DNA of 64,000 nucleotides from Bradyrhizobium sp. Ash2021 (GCF_031202265.1 NZ_CP100604.1:3702501-3766500), one strand, 5' to 3'. Shown: positions 7,717-16,489, counted from the first letter of the stretch. The notes: generated by a model not told the origin, from the sequence alone. Made by a program: numbers and translations.

Positions 7717-8697
7717 TCAGTCTCCGGCGATTGCGTGGAAGAAGGTGCCGGGCTCGAGCTCCGGCGCCGGCCCGACCAGTTCGCGGCCGCCGATCCCTGT
7801 CAGCACACGATAGAGGATACGCGCGTCGGCCTCCTCGTCGGCGATCGGGCGGCGCGGGATTCCTTCCCGGTAACGATCGCGATAGACGCGCAGCGTCGCG
7901 GCATCGGAGGTACCCGTCAGCGGCGCGATCTTCTCCCACTCCGCATCCGAGGTCGACAAGATCTCCTTTGCCTTGCGGGTCATCGCGATGAAGCGCGCGA
8001 CCACATCGCGGTTGGCGTTGCCCCAGCCTTCGTCGAAGACGTAGCCCACCATCGCGATACGGCCCTTGGCGCCCAGCTTCGGCAGAATGTCCTCGATGCC
8101 GGCGACGCGGCGAAAACCTTTGGCTTCCAGTGCGGCGCAGAAATTCCAGTAATTGATGGTGGCGTCCATTTCGCCGCCGAGCATCTTTGCCGTCAAAAGC
8201 GGCGGCGCGCCGTAGACGATCGTCGCTTCCGACTTCAGGTCGATGCCGTCCTGCTTCAGCCGGGCCTGCAGCAGCAGCCAGCTCTTGTCGATCGGGCCGC
8301 CGGCAACCGCGAGCTTGCGGCCTTTCAAACCGGCCAAAGTCCGGATCGGGGAGGCGTCCGGCACCATCACGGCACCGAGCGCGCTCGAATAAGGATAGAA
8401 TGTCAGTTTGGCGCCAAGCGCGCGTTCGCGCGACACCCACAGCCAGTCGGACACCATCATATCGGCATTCCCGGCACGCAGCGCGATCTTGCCGGCCTCC
8501 GCGCTCGCCAGTTCGGTCACTTCGATCGACAGATCGGCCTGCTTGTCGAGATCGTGCGCGCGGATAACCGCCAGTTCCCACGCAAATGTTCCGGTTTTCT
8601 GCACGGCGAGACGGATCGTCTCCGCTCCGTAACAGCTGGCCGCTTGCGCGACAGCGAAAACGGCTGCGGCCAGCAGCATGCGAACAAAGAATTTCAT
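7717..8697 (-). CDS. ABC transporter substrate-binding protein (lutA-like)
   Basis: A 326-residue periplasmic binding protein with signal peptide (MKFFVRMLLAAAVFAVAQAA). It has a NitT/TauT-type fold: IRLAVQKTGTFAWELAVIRA at the start of lobe 1, VMVSDWLWVSRERALG, and GLKGRKLAVAGGPIDKSWLL. It is the first gene of the importer operon. Aspartates and glutamates are plentiful in the binding-lobe segments, which is compatible with a metal or metal-chelate ligand but not proof. Homologues adjacent to PQQ alcohol dehydrogenases are assigned to lanthanide uptake. Its promoter must lie in the 87 bp shared with the divergent exported gene at 8785. Confidence 0.84.
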   Translation of the reverse strand: MKFFVRMLLAAAVFAVAQAASCYGAETIRLAVQKTGTFAWELAVIRAHDLDKQADLSIEVTELASAEAGKIALRAGNADMMVSDWLWVSRERALGAKLTFYPYSSALGAVMVPDASPIRTLAGLKGRKLAVAGGPIDKSWLLLQARLKQDGIDLKSEATIVYGAPPLLTAKMLGGEMDATINYWNFCAALEAKGFRRVAGIEDILPKLGAKGRIAMVGYVFDEGWGNANRDVVARFIAMTRKAKEILSTSDAEWEKIAPLTGTSDAATLRVYRDRYREGIPRRPIADEEADARILYRVLTGIGGRELVGPAPELEPGTFFHAIAGD

Positions 8698-8784
8698 TTT
8701 CGGTCGGGCCGTTTCCTCAGGTCATGTTCTTTTCAGCATGGCAGTCATAGCATAGCTTCCGCAAGAAGCAGCGGGAGGATGGCC

Positions 8785-9144
8785 ATGAGATTTGCCGGAT
8801 CGGTACGACCTATTGTCGCCGCAGTCGCAGCCCTTGCGGCGACGGCGGGGATCGCGGGCGCCGAGGATTTCAACGACTATCCGACCTCGGCGCGCGCCGA
8901 ATACGTGTTCGGCTGCCTGAAAGCCAACGGCGAAACGCGGCAGGCGATCGAGCAATGCTCCTGTTCGATCGATGTCATTGCATCGCTGGTGCCCTATGAC
9001 CGGTATGTCACGGCCGAAACCGTCCTGAGCATGTCGCAGGTCAGGGGTAATCTCGGCGGACAATTCCGCTCCTCCGAACAGGCGGCCAACGCGCTCAACG
9101 ATCTCCGGCGCGCGCAGGCGGAGGCGGAGGTGAGATGTTTTTGA
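8785..9144 (+). CDS. small exported protein with CSC motif, unknown
   Basis: A 119-residue protein. The ATG at 8785 is preferred over the one at 8779 because GGGAGG at 8773-8778 is correctly spaced only for the former. It has a signal peptide (MRFAGSVRPIVAAVAALAATAGIAGA). The mature region is helical, with three clustered cysteines (FGCLKANGE and QCSCSID) and a further Cys near the C-terminus. A role in metal binding or disulfide transfer in the periplasm is conceivable. It is divergent from the lutA-like gene and is followed by a palindromic repeat separating it from the convergent SoxYZ-like gene. Confidence 0.68.
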   Translation: MRFAGSVRPIVAAVAALAATAGIAGAEDFNDYPTSARAEYVFGCLKANGETRQAIEQCSCSIDVIASLVPYDRYVTAETVLSMSQVRGNLGGQFRSSEQAANALNDLRRAQAEAEVRCF

Positions 9145-9161
9145 GACTTGACTCCGCTTTC

Positions 9162-9290
9162 CGTCATGGCCGGGCCATAGCCGTCCGAAGGACGGCGTCG
9201 CTTCCGCTCGCCTATGCCCGGCCATCCACGTCTTTTCTTGCGGAAGGACTGCAAAGGCGTGGATGCCCGGGACAAGCCCGGGCATGACGA
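9162..9290. repeat. palindromic intergenic repeat, possible bidirectional terminator
   Basis: Two palindromic units. The first has outer arms ATGGCCGGGCcATAG and CTATGCCCGGCCAT, with an inner CCGTCC-GAA-GGACGG hairpin. The second, at 9264-9284, is TGCCCGGG-ACAAG-CCCGGGCA. Such units are widespread between Bradyrhizobium genes. Here it sits between two convergent genes and could end transcription from both sides. Confidence 0.75.
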
Positions 9291-9292
9291 GC

Positions 9293-10123
9293 TCAAATCC
9301 CCGAATCGTCGATCTTCCATTCGTGCTCGAACAAATGGCCGTCGGTGTCCTTGGCCTCGGCACGGAAACGCTTGGCACCGTTGGAAACATAGGTGAAGCG
9401 AATATTGGGGTCTTCCGAAATCGAAATGCCGCCTTCCATCGCCAATACCAGACTATCATCCTGCGTCAGCCGCAATTCGTTGACGAAGAAGGGCGGAACA
9501 TAAAGCTGCGTGACCTGGTCCATCTGCAGGCCGGAATTATTGGGATGGCCGATCATGATCTGGGCGTCGCGGGCACCGCTGGCCGGACCCTGGCCGGCCT
9601 TGGCGAATTGCCGGTATCGCATCTGGCCGAGCCTCGCCTTGGCTTCATCGGCATTCTTGACGGCGGGCGCCGAACAACCGCCGGAGGCCTTGACGTAGGT
9701 CTTGGTGACGTAGAGCTTGCCGTCGCTGAGCTCGGCCACCGCATGAACATCAGTATAATTGTTGACGCGCACGCGGGTCGAGATTTCCGAGACATTGGCG
9801 TCCGGCCCGAGTTCGAACTTCGCCGCCATCGGCGCCGGATTCTGGTCGATCACCAGCGTGATCGTCTTGACGCGTCGGGTATCGCCGGGCGAAAGTTTTG
9901 TGCGCAGGGTCACCGGGACGATCGCCGCATCCTCGGCGCGGTAGGGCATCTCGATCGAGATCACCTCGGTGCCGTCGTTCATCGGACGGTTGTTGAAGAT
10001 GTCCTGGACCAGGCCGGGCCACGGATCATAGGCATCGGCGGTTGCCGCAGGTGCTGCGCGCGCGCCGAACGCGGCGCTCAAAACGCCGGCAATGCAGAGC
10101 AGACGGAAATGAGTTCCGAACAT
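9293..10123 (-). CDS. quinoprotein dehydrogenase-associated SoxYZ-like carrier
   Basis: A 276-residue periplasmic protein, reading from the ATG at 10123 directly before a signal peptide (MFGTHFRLLCIAGVLSAAFG). Residues 30-160 resemble SoxY and end in ASGGC150SAP, equivalent to the SoxY swinging-arm Gly-Gly-Cys. Residues 170-275 resemble SoxZ (sulfur-oxidation chaperone fold). This fused SoxYZ-like family occurs next to PQQ alcohol dehydrogenases rather than sulfur oxidation genes; the cargo on the Cys is unknown. It lies 56 bp downstream of the metallohydrolase gene and is probably in one operon with it. Confidence 0.85.
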   Translation of the reverse strand: MFGTHFRLLCIAGVLSAAFGARAAPAATADAYDPWPGLVQDIFNNRPMNDGTEVISIEMPYRAEDAAIVPVTLRTKLSPGDTRRVKTITLVIDQNPAPMAAKFELGPDANVSEISTRVRVNNYTDVHAVAELSDGKLYVTKTYVKASGGCSAPAVKNADEAKARLGQMRYRQFAKAGQGPASGARDAQIMIGHPNNSGLQMDQVTQLYVPPFFVNELRLTQDDSLVLAMEGGISISEDPNIRFTYVSNGAKRFRAEAKDTDGHLFEHEWKIDDSGI

Positions 10124-10179
10124 GGTCCGCGTCCTCGCGAGGATCGAAGCAACGATATCAACATAGGGCATCGCGGCGG

Positions 10180-11106
10180 CTATTCCCATTCAATTTCCGA
10201 AAATGCTGCGGTCGCGTTACGCGCGTTGTAATCTTCGAACAATTGCCAGCGCGGTCGTTCGGAGGCGGCAGCGGTATCGGCGGCGACCGTGATCGGCGCG
10301 CCGCGGGCGACCAGCGCGCGAACATCGGAGGCCAGCGTGTCGAGGTAGCGGCGTTCGTCAGCGAGCGCCGCCGGCCATTCGCTCACGGCTCCGTGACCGG
10401 GAACCACGCGTTGCGCGGGCAGGGCGGCGAGTTGGTCCATCGCGCCGAGCCAGCCGCGAATACTGCCGTCCATCACCGGGACATGGGTGAGGAACACGAG
10501 ATCGCCCGCAAACAGCGTTTTGCTTTCTTCGTCGAGCACGGTGAGATCGCTGTCACTGTGGGCAACCGGCCACGCCTTCAAGGTCAGGGTTCGCGCGCCG
10601 AGATCGAGTGTGATGGTGTCATCGACCAGCAGCGTCGGCGGCACGAGGCGGACCTCGTCGATCAGTTGCTCGCCCATGATGCGGCGAAACGCATCGATAT
10701 AGAATTGCCCGCGTGCGGCCAGCGCCCGGGGCAGGTTCCGGTGACCGACAAACACCGTGCCATCGTGCACGAAGGCCGCGTTGCCGAAGACGTGATCGGG
10801 ATGGCCGTGGGTGTTGATGACGTATCGGATCGGCTTGTCGGTGCGGCCGCGGATCGCTGCCAATAGTTCGCGCCCTTCGCGAACGCTGCCGCCGCTATCG
10901 ATCACCGCCACCGCGCTCGCGCCAATGATGAAGCCGACATTGGCTATCGCGCCGTCGTTCTCGCGCGTCATCAGCGCGGTCTGGCCGTCATGCACGAACA
11001 CGCCGGCGGCGATTTCATGGACGGCGAGTTCTTGTTGCTGTGCAAACGAGAGTGTCGATGCGCCGAGCAGGGCGAGCGCAGCAAGTATCGAAAGGCGGCG
11101 AACCAT
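10180..11106 (-). CDS. quinoprotein relay system zinc metallohydrolase (type 2)
   Basis: A 308-residue metallo-beta-lactamase-fold enzyme. The ATG at 11106 is chosen because a signal peptide ([20 protein letters not shown]) begins there. The zinc motif is THGHPDH, with His100, His102, Asp104 and His105. Further ligands are in [15 protein letters not shown] and VPGHGAVS. The family, related to SoxH, is found beside PQQ dehydrogenases with SoxYZ-like carriers. A thioester or persulfide on the SoxYZ-like Cys is a plausible substrate, but none is proven. It is divergent from xoxF across a 379-bp regulatory interval. Confidence 0.86.
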   Translation of the reverse strand: MVRRLSILAALALLGASTLSFAQQQELAVHEIAAGVFVHDGQTALMTRENDGAIANVGFIIGASAVAVIDSGGSVREGRELLAAIRGRTDKPIRYVINTHGHPDHVFGNAAFVHDGTVFVGHRNLPRALAARGQFYIDAFRRIMGEQLIDEVRLVPPTLLVDDTITLDLGARTLTLKAWPVAHSDSDLTVLDEESKTLFAGDLVFLTHVPVMDGSIRGWLGAMDQLAALPAQRVVPGHGAVSEWPAALADERRYLDTLASDVRALVARGAPITVAADTAAASERPRWQLFEDYNARNATAAFSEIEWE

Positions 11107-11182
11107 TACACTCCTGCCTCCGTCTCGCCACGAAGCGACAGCTTCTTGTTCCATCGCCGAGGCTGGTGTGCGTCGCAGCACG

Positions 11183-11212
11183 CAAGCGAACCATTGCCAA
11201 GCGAACCATTGC
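11183..11212. repeat. perfect 15-bp tandem repeat in the xoxF intergenic region
   Basis: CAAGCGAACCATTGC occurs twice head to tail at 11183-11197 and 11198-11212, and continues for a further CAAG-like step. It lies 77 bp upstream of the metallohydrolase start. It may be a regulator site or a chance duplication. Confidence 0.55.
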
Positions 11213-11334
11213 AAGGACTATTCCTGTTGCACGCTCCAATCGGGAAGCATAGCTTTTTGATGGTCCCCGGCTTCTGCTCGACTTCGGTTCATTGAGAGCG
11301 CCGATATCCATTGGAAGCTGGCCAAATTGACCAG

Positions 11335-11387
11335 GCGAAAGTGCAATCGCTTTCGCTTACGAGCAAGCGCGTTTCTCTCTTGGGCAA
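11335..11387 (-). promoter_or_regulatory. direct-repeat motif shared with pqqA, plus inverted repeat, upstream of xoxF
   Basis: On the minus strand, TTGCCCAAGAGAGAAA (11387 to 11372) and TTGCTCGTAAGCGAAA (11366 to 11351) start 21 bp apart. The first matches the third pqqA repeat at 14 of 16 positions, and the 21-bp step is also seen there. Next to them is an inverted repeat GCGAAAG (11335-11341) and CTTTCGC (11350-11356). The block lies about 100 bp before xoxF and 245-270 bp before the divergent metallohydrolase gene. Nothing else of note was seen in 11107-11485 except the tandem repeat. Confidence 0.45.
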
Positions 11388-11485
11388 GTTTCCCATTGCC
11401 GGACGGGATAGGGATAGGAACGAATAATGGAAGGCTGGGCCGCTTCGGCGGGAAAACCCAAAGCTCAAACTGGGAGGATTTGACG

Positions 11486-13291
11486 ATGCGCAAGGTGCTA
11501 TTTGCGACCGGTCTTGGCGCGATGGCGGCGTTCGCCGCAGGAAGCGCTACAGCCAACGAAGAACTCAACAAGATGTCGCAGGACCCCAAGGGCTGGGTCA
11601 TGCCGACGGGTGACTACGCCAATACGCGCTACTCCAAGCTCAACCAGATCAACGCGGCCAATGTCGGCAAGCTGCAGGTCGCCTGGACCTTCTCCACCGG
11701 CGTGCTGCGCGGCCACGAAGGCGGACCGCTGATCATCGGTAACATGATGTACGTCCACACCCCGTTCCCCAACAAGGTCTATGCTCTTGACCTTTCCAAG
11801 GACAACCAGATCGTCTGGAAGTACGAACCCAAGCAGGATCCGAACGTCATCCCGGTGATGTGCTGCGACACGGTCAACCGTGGCGTTGCCTATGGCGACG
11901 GCAAGATCTTCCTGCATCAGGCCGACACCACGCTGGTTGCGCTGGATGCCAAGACCGGCCAGGTCGTATGGACCGCCAAGAACGGCGATCCCAGCAAGGG
12001 CGAGACCGGAACCTCGGCGCCGATGGTGGTCAAGGACAAGGTGCTGGTCGGGATTTCCGGCGGTGAGTTCGGCGTCCAGGCGCACATGACCGCCTATGAC
12101 ATCAAGACCGGCAAGCAGGTCTGGCGGGCGTTCTCGGAAGGACCGGATGACCAGATCCTGGTCGACCCCGAGAAGACTACCGCACTCGGCAAGCCGGTCG
12201 GCAAGGATTCCAGCCTGAAGACCTGGCAAGGCGATCAGTGGAAGATCGGCGGCGGCGCCACCTGGGGCTGGACCTCCTACGATCCCGCGCTCAACCTGGT
12301 CTATTACGGATCGGGCAATCCCTCGACCTGGAATCCGAAACAGCGTCCCGGCGACAACAAATGGTCGATGACGATCTGGGCGCGTAATCCGGATACCGGC
12401 ATGGCCAAGTGGGTCTATCAGATGACGCCCCACGACGAATGGGATTATGACGGCGTCAACGAGATGATCCTGAGCGATCAGGCGGTCGGCGGCGCCCCGC
12501 GCAAGCTGCTGACGCATTTCGATCGTAACGGCCTCGGCTATACGCTCGACCGCGCCACCGGCGAATTGCTGGTTGCCGACAAGTACGATCCGAAGGTCAA
12601 CTGGACCTCCGGCGTCGACATGGACAAGAACTCGCCGACCTATGGCCGTCCGAAGGTTGTCGATGCGTACTCGACCGACAAGCAGGGCGAGGACCACAAC
12701 AACAAGGGTATCTGCCCGGCCGCGCTCGGCTCCAAGGACGAGCAGCCGGCAGCCTACTCTCCGGACACGCAGCTGTTCTACGTGCCGACCAACCACGTCT
12801 GCATGGACTATGAGCCGTTCAAGGTGAGCTACACCGCCGGCCAGCCCTATGTCGGGGCGACGCTGTCGATGTATCCGCCTCCCGGCGAAACCAACATGGG
12901 CAACTTCATTGCCTGGGATGGCAAGACCGGCAAGATCGCGTGGTCGAACAAGGAGCAGTTCTCGGTCTGGTCGGGAGCACTCGCGACCGCCGGTGGCGTG
13001 GTGTTCTACGGCACGCTGGAAGGCTACCTGAAGGCGGTCGATGCCAAGACGGGCAAGGAACTGTACAAGTTCAAGACCCCGTCGGGGATCATCGGCAACG
13101 TCACGACCTATGAGCAGGGCGGACGGCAGTATGTGGCCGTGCTGTCCGGCGTCGGCGGCTGGGCGGGCATTGGGCTAGCGGCCGGTCTGACCGATCCGAC
13201 CGCGGGCCTCGGTGCCGTCGGTGGTTATGCTGCGCTGAGCAACTACACCGCGCTCGGCGGAGCCCTGACGGTGTTCGCACTGCCGAAGTAA
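11486..13291 (+). CDS. xoxF: XoxF, lanthanide-dependent PQQ methanol dehydrogenase
   Basis: A 601-residue periplasmic quinoprotein with an eight-bladed propeller fold. It has a signal peptide ([20 protein letters not shown]) and starts at the ATG at 11486, preceded by GGGAGG. Vicinal cysteines C126-C127 (VMCCDT) stack on PQQ. Metal ligands expected from XoxF structures are present: Glu194 (GGEFG), Asn278 (GSGNPS), catalytic Asp320 and the extra Asp322 in HDEWDYDG. In calcium-type MxaF the last position is Ala; Asp is diagnostic for lanthanide use. It oxidises methanol (and formaldehyde) and passes electrons to a cytochrome c. No mxaI and no xoxG cytochrome gene is adjacent. A strong hairpin follows the stop. 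Confidence 0.97.
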   Translation: MRKVLFATGLGAMAAFAAGSATANEELNKMSQDPKGWVMPTGDYANTRYSKLNQINAANVGKLQVAWTFSTGVLRGHEGGPLIIGNMMYVHTPFPNKVYALDLSKDNQIVWKYEPKQDPNVIPVMCCDTVNRGVAYGDGKIFLHQADTTLVALDAKTGQVVWTAKNGDPSKGETGTSAPMVVKDKVLVGISGGEFGVQAHMTAYDIKTGKQVWRAFSEGPDDQILVDPEKTTALGKPVGKDSSLKTWQGDQWKIGGGATWGWTSYDPALNLVYYGSGNPSTWNPKQRPGDNKWSMTIWARNPDTGMAKWVYQMTPHDEWDYDGVNEMILSDQAVGGAPRKLLTHFDRNGLGYTLDRATGELLVADKYDPKVNWTSGVDMDKNSPTYGRPKVVDAYSTDKQGEDHNNKGICPAALGSKDEQPAAYSPDTQLFYVPTNHVCMDYEPFKVSYTAGQPYVGATLSMYPPPGETNMGNFIAWDGKTGKIAWSNKEQFSVWSGALATAGGVVFYGTLEGYLKAVDAKTGKELYKFKTPSGIIGNVTTYEQGGRQYVAVLSGVGGWAGIGLAAGLTDPTAGLGAVGGYAALSNYTALGGALTVFALPK

Positions 13292-13308
13292 ACCGAGCTA
13301 ACCTCGTT

Positions 13309-13338
13309 CCGGCGCATGGGTGGTTTCCCATGCGCCGG
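13309..13338 (+). terminator. hairpin between xoxF and xoxJ
   Basis: A perfect 12-bp stem CCGGCGCATGGG/CCCATGCGCCGG with a 6-nt loop, followed by TTCGTTT. It starts 17 bases after the xoxF stop. It probably attenuates read-through, so that xoxF mRNA is far more abundant than xoxJ. Confidence 0.75.
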
Positions 13339-13369
13339 TTCGTTTCCATCTGACATCGAGGACAGGCTC

Positions 13370-14257
13370 TTGCGTCAAAATACCGGACTCCATCGCGCGC
13401 TGCTGGTTTCGCTTCTCGCGATCGCCGCAACGCTTGTCAGCCGGGACATCTGCCGCGCGCAGACCAGCGAAAGCGGCGATCTCTCGATCGAACTGGTCGA
13501 TCCCAAGGTGTTGCGCGTCTGTGCCGACCCGCGCAATTTGCCGTTCTCGAACGAGAAGGGCGAAGGCTTCGAGAACAAGCTCGCCGAATTTTTCGCCGAG
13601 AAGCTTCAGAAGAAGCTCGACTACATGTACTTCCCGCAGGCGACCGGTTTCGTCCGGATGACGCTTGGCTCGCATCGTTGCGACGTCATCATGGGTTTTC
13701 CGCAAGGCAACGATCTCGCCCAGGGCACCAACCCCTATTACCGCACGGCCTACGCGCTGGTCGTCAAGCAACGCAGCGGCCTTGAGGATGTCGCGACGCT
13801 GGAAGACGAGCGGCTGAAAGGCAAGCATATCGGCATCGTTGCCGGCACGCCGCCCGCCACCAACATGGCGGTCAACGGTTTGATGATGAATGCCAAGCCC
13901 TATCCGCTGATGATCGACACCCGCTTCGATTCGTCGGCGGAGGCCATGATCGGCGATCTCCAGAAGGGCGAGATCGACGCCGCCGTGCTGTGGGGGCCGA
14001 TGGCGGGCTTCTATGCCAAGAACGCCAGCCCCGCGCTCCATGTCACGCCGCTGGTCAAGGAAACCACCGGACCCAAGCTCGCCTATCGCATCGGCATGGG
14101 CGTGCGGCCGGCCGACCAGAACTGGAAACGGCAACTCAATCGTTTGATCCAGGAGAACCAGCCGGCCATCAACAAGATATTGCTCGATTTCGGCGTTCCC
14201 TTGCTCGACGAGAATGACAGGCCGATCGGCGCGGAGACCGCAACGAAGTCGCCATGA
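13370..14257 (+). CDS. xoxJ: XoxJ, MxaJ-like periplasmic binding protein
   Basis: Reads as about 295 residues from a TTG at 13370 preceded by GAGGACAGG; the frame is open back to 13316, but that ATG lies inside the hairpin. Signal peptide: LHRALLVSLLAIAATLVSRD. It is an extracellular solute-binding fold: VLRVCADPRNLPFSNEKGEG, GFVRMTLGSHRCDVIMGFP, and AAVLWGPMAGFYA. The family (quinoprotein dehydrogenase-associated binding protein, MxaJ/XoxJ) is thought to help activate or mature the methanol dehydrogenase rather than act in transport. It is followed immediately by the CXXCW gene (1-bp gap). Confidence 0.9.
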   Translation: MRQNTGLHRALLVSLLAIAATLVSRDICRAQTSESGDLSIELVDPKVLRVCADPRNLPFSNEKGEGFENKLAEFFAEKLQKKLDYMYFPQATGFVRMTLGSHRCDVIMGFPQGNDLAQGTNPYYRTAYALVVKQRSGLEDVATLEDERLKGKHIGIVAGTPPATNMAVNGLMMNAKPYPLMIDTRFDSSAEAMIGDLQKGEIDAAVLWGPMAGFYAKNASPALHVTPLVKETTGPKLAYRIGMGVRPADQNWKRQLNRLIQENQPAINKILLDFGVPLLDENDRPIGAETATKSP

Positions 14258-14258
14258 G

Positions 14259-14828
14259 ATGTGGAAGCTCGCAGGCTTGATCCTTGCGACGTTTGCAACG
14301 ACGGCCCCGGCGTATCCGCAGCCGCTCGTACCCGAGCCTGACGGCTACCGCATGGATGATTACCGCACGCGCGTCCCCGACACACTCGCCGGCGCCCGCG
14401 TGCTCACGACCGCGGAGGCCGAGACGATCTGGCGCGCCAGGACCGGGGCTTTCATCGACGTGCTGCCGCGCCCGCCAAAACCGCAAAATCTCCCCCCTGG
14501 CACGGTCTGGCGCGACAAGCCGCGGTTCAACATTCCCGGCAGCATCTGGTTGCCGGACACCGGCTACGGAAAGCTGGCGGAAGCGACCGAAGACTATCTG
14601 CGGCGTGGCCTTGCCCGCGCCTCCGGCGGCAACAACGCGGCGTTGCTGGTGATCTATTGCCAGACCGATTGCTGGATGTCGTGGAATGCGGCCAAACGCG
14701 CGCTGTCGTACGGATACACCAATGTGGCCTGGTTTCCTGAGGGTACGGATGGTTGGGAGCGCGCCAGTTTGCCGGTCGCGGAATCGCAGCCCGAGCCGCG
14801 GGCGGGTGAGGGAGCATCGCCGCGTTAG
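14259..14828 (+). CDS. PQQ-dependent catabolism-associated CXXCW motif protein
   Basis: A 189-residue exported protein (signal MWKLAGLILATFATTAPAYP) with a rhodanese-like core. The family signature is in IYCQTDCWMSWNAAKRA, where rhodaneses carry their active Cys loop. LTTAEAETIWRARTGAFIDV resembles the rhodanese entry segment. Members of this family occur only near PQQ alcohol dehydrogenases; the reaction is not known. Together with the SoxYZ-like carrier and metallohydrolase it suggests a periplasmic sulfur-relay chemistry around XoxF. It starts one base after the xoxJ stop. Confidence 0.88.
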   Translation: MWKLAGLILATFATTAPAYPQPLVPEPDGYRMDDYRTRVPDTLAGARVLTTAEAETIWRARTGAFIDVLPRPPKPQNLPPGTVWRDKPRFNIPGSIWLPDTGYGKLAEATEDYLRRGLARASGGNNAALLVIYCQTDCWMSWNAAKRALSYGYTNVAWFPEGTDGWERASLPVAESQPEPRAGEGASPR

Positions 14829-14850
14829 AAGGTTTTCGGGGTCGGTGGCT

Positions 14851-14970
14851 TCATCCTTCGAGACGCACGCTGACGCGTGCTCCTCATCAGGATGAGGTCT
14901 TAGACCCTGATGAGGTGTTAGACCCTCATGGTGAGGAGAGCGGCGAAGCTGCGCGTCTCGAACCATGAGG
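14851..14970. repeat. palindromic intergenic repeat
   Basis: Inverted arms CTTCGAGACGC and GCGTCTCGAA enclose smaller units rich in TCCTCAT and ATGAGG, plus a tandem TTAGACCCT(G/C)ATG pair. It is typical of the interspersed repeats of Bradyrhizobium. It lies between the convergent CXXCW and 15015-15644 genes. Confidence 0.7.
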
Positions 14971-15014
14971 CCCTGGAGCCGAAGATGCTTCGGTCTCCGG
15001 ATACGCCGCCTCCG

Positions 15015-15644
15015 CTATTCCATCTCCTGCTGGATCGCGCGGCCCAGCGCGAACAGCCGCTGGTCGATCGCGGTCGGTACCTCGCAGACGAATTTGACCA
15101 CGCGACGGCGGTCCTCGAAGATCCGGGTTTCCCAAGTCAATTGATTGCCGAGCTCGTCGACCTTGGCCTGATCGGGCGGGGATGCGTCCTGCAGCGCCTG
15201 CAGCGCCACGGTATCGGACCGGATCTTGTCGGCGGCCTCGCGCTGCTTGCGCATGACACGTTCGAGCCCGTTCATGACCTGGGAGCGCTGCGCATTGAGC
15301 GTATCGAACAGGCCGGCGAACAATAGCTTGCCCGTGGTGGTCTTCTCGGTCGTCGACCCCGTCAGAAATTTCGTGATGTCCTTCTGCGCTTCCTCGATCG
15401 GGATCCGCCGCGCAGCCAGTTTCGACACCAGGGCGCTGACCTTGGCATCGCCCTTCCATTTGTCGGAGGCATCGTCGAGCGGTGGACCGGCCCATACGGC
15501 CGCGAGCGAAATCTCCGGCACCTTGGCCTGGGCGCACGGCCAGTCCGGGTAGCGCGGATCGGCGGCAAGGCACGACGCGGTCGATGCCGCGACGGCGAAC
15601 AACGCCAGGGTCGCACTACTCCATTTCGCGCCACTCCATTTCAT
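15015..15644 (-). CDS. exported helical protein of the PQQ-ABC operon, unknown
   Basis: A 209-residue protein with signal peptide (SATLALFAVAASTASCLAAD); the Cys near the cut may be a lipobox or the later WPC Cys may be free. The mature part is mostly helix with charged coiled-coil-like stretches (SQVMNGLERVMRKQREAADK). Its ATG overlaps the stop of the permease gene (ATGA), making it the last gene of a five-gene operon. No function is known to me. Because every other operon member is membrane or periplasmic, it probably works on the outer face of the ABC system. Confidence 0.72.
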   Translation of the reverse strand: MKWSGAKWSSATLALFAVAASTASCLAADPRYPDWPCAQAKVPEISLAAVWAGPPLDDASDKWKGDAKVSALVSKLAARRIPIEEAQKDITKFLTGSTTEKTTTGKLLFAGLFDTLNAQRSQVMNGLERVMRKQREAADKIRSDTVALQALQDASPPDQAKVDELGNQLTWETRIFEDRRRVVKFVCEVPTAIDQRLFALGRAIQQEME

Positions 15645-16489
15645 GTCTCGCCTCCGGCGGGCCCGCGGCGGATCAGGCCGCGCGACGGATCATAGGCATA
15701 GATCGCGCCGATCATGAAGGCAGCGGTGCAGGAGCCCACGACCGCCAGCGAAAGCAAGTTGATCTGTCCGTACAGCGCGAAGCGGATCAACTCGACCGCG
15801 TGGGTGAATGGATTGAACAGGCAGACATAATACAACATCGGGCTACCCTCCTGCACCCGCCACAGCGGGTACAGCGCGGAGGAAGCAAAGAACATCGGGA
15901 AGATGACGAAATTCATTACCCCGGCAAAGTTCTCGAGCTGCTTGATGCCGGACGAGATCAGCATGCCGAGCGCGCCCAGCATCAATCCCGACAGGATCAG
16001 CCCGGGCAACACCGTGAGATAGCCGATCGGCGGCGGCGCGATATCCCAGAACCAGGCGATCAGCAAAAAGGCATAGACCTGGAGCAGCGACACCGCAGTT
16101 CCGGCCAGCAGCTTGCAGAACAGCAAATACCATCGCGGCAGCGGGCTGACGAGCAGCGTGCGCATATTGCCCATCTCGCGGTCATAGACCATCGAGAGCG
16201 AGGATTGCATGCCGTTGAACAGCTGGATCATCGCCATCAATCCGGGCGCGATATAGACCTCGTAGGGGATGTAGGTTTCGTAAGGCGGGATGATGGAAAT
16301 GCCCAGCACCTGACGGAAGCCGGCGGCGAAGATGAACAGCCACACCAATGGTCTTACCAGCGCCGAGACGAAACGTTCGCGCTGGTGCAGGAAGCGCAGC
16401 GCCTCGCGCCACACGATGCCGTTCAGGCAGGTGAGATATTCCGACAGCGAGAAGCCGCTTTGGGTTTTCTGTGCGGTGACGGAGCTCAT
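15641..16489 (-). CDS. ABC-2 type permease of PQQ alcohol dehydrogenase system
   Basis: A 282-residue inner-membrane protein with six hydrophobic segments and the ABC-2 export signature (VYDREMGNMRTLLVSPLPRW). It belongs to the PedC-like permease family associated with PQQ-dependent alcohol dehydrogenases in pseudomonads and rhizobia. ABC-2 permeases usually export, so the system may secrete or extrude something needed for, or produced by, periplasmic alcohol oxidation. It is coupled by ATGA overlaps to the ATPase gene upstream and the unknown gene downstream. Confidence 0.87.
   Translation of the reverse strand: MSSVTAQKTQSGFSLSEYLTCLNGIVWREALRFLHQRERFVSALVRPLVWLFIFAAGFRQVLGISIIPPYETYIPYEVYIAPGLMAMIQLFNGMQSSLSMVYDREMGNMRTLLVSPLPRWYLLFCKLLAGTAVSLLQVYAFLLIAWFWDIAPPPIGYLTVLPGLILSGLMLGALGMLISSGIKQLENFAGVMNFVIFPMFFASSALYPLWRVQEGSPMLYYVCLFNPFTHAVELIRFALYGQINLLSLAVVGSCTAAFMIGAIYAYDPSRGLIRRGPAGGET

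Noticed and set aside
11498..12796. A 432-codon minus-strand frame
   Set aside because: It lies antisense inside xoxF, whose sequence is unambiguous.
11486..13291. Assignment as calcium-type MxaF
   Set aside because: The residue two after catalytic Asp320 is Asp322, not Ala, and there is no mxaI gene; XoxF is the better call.
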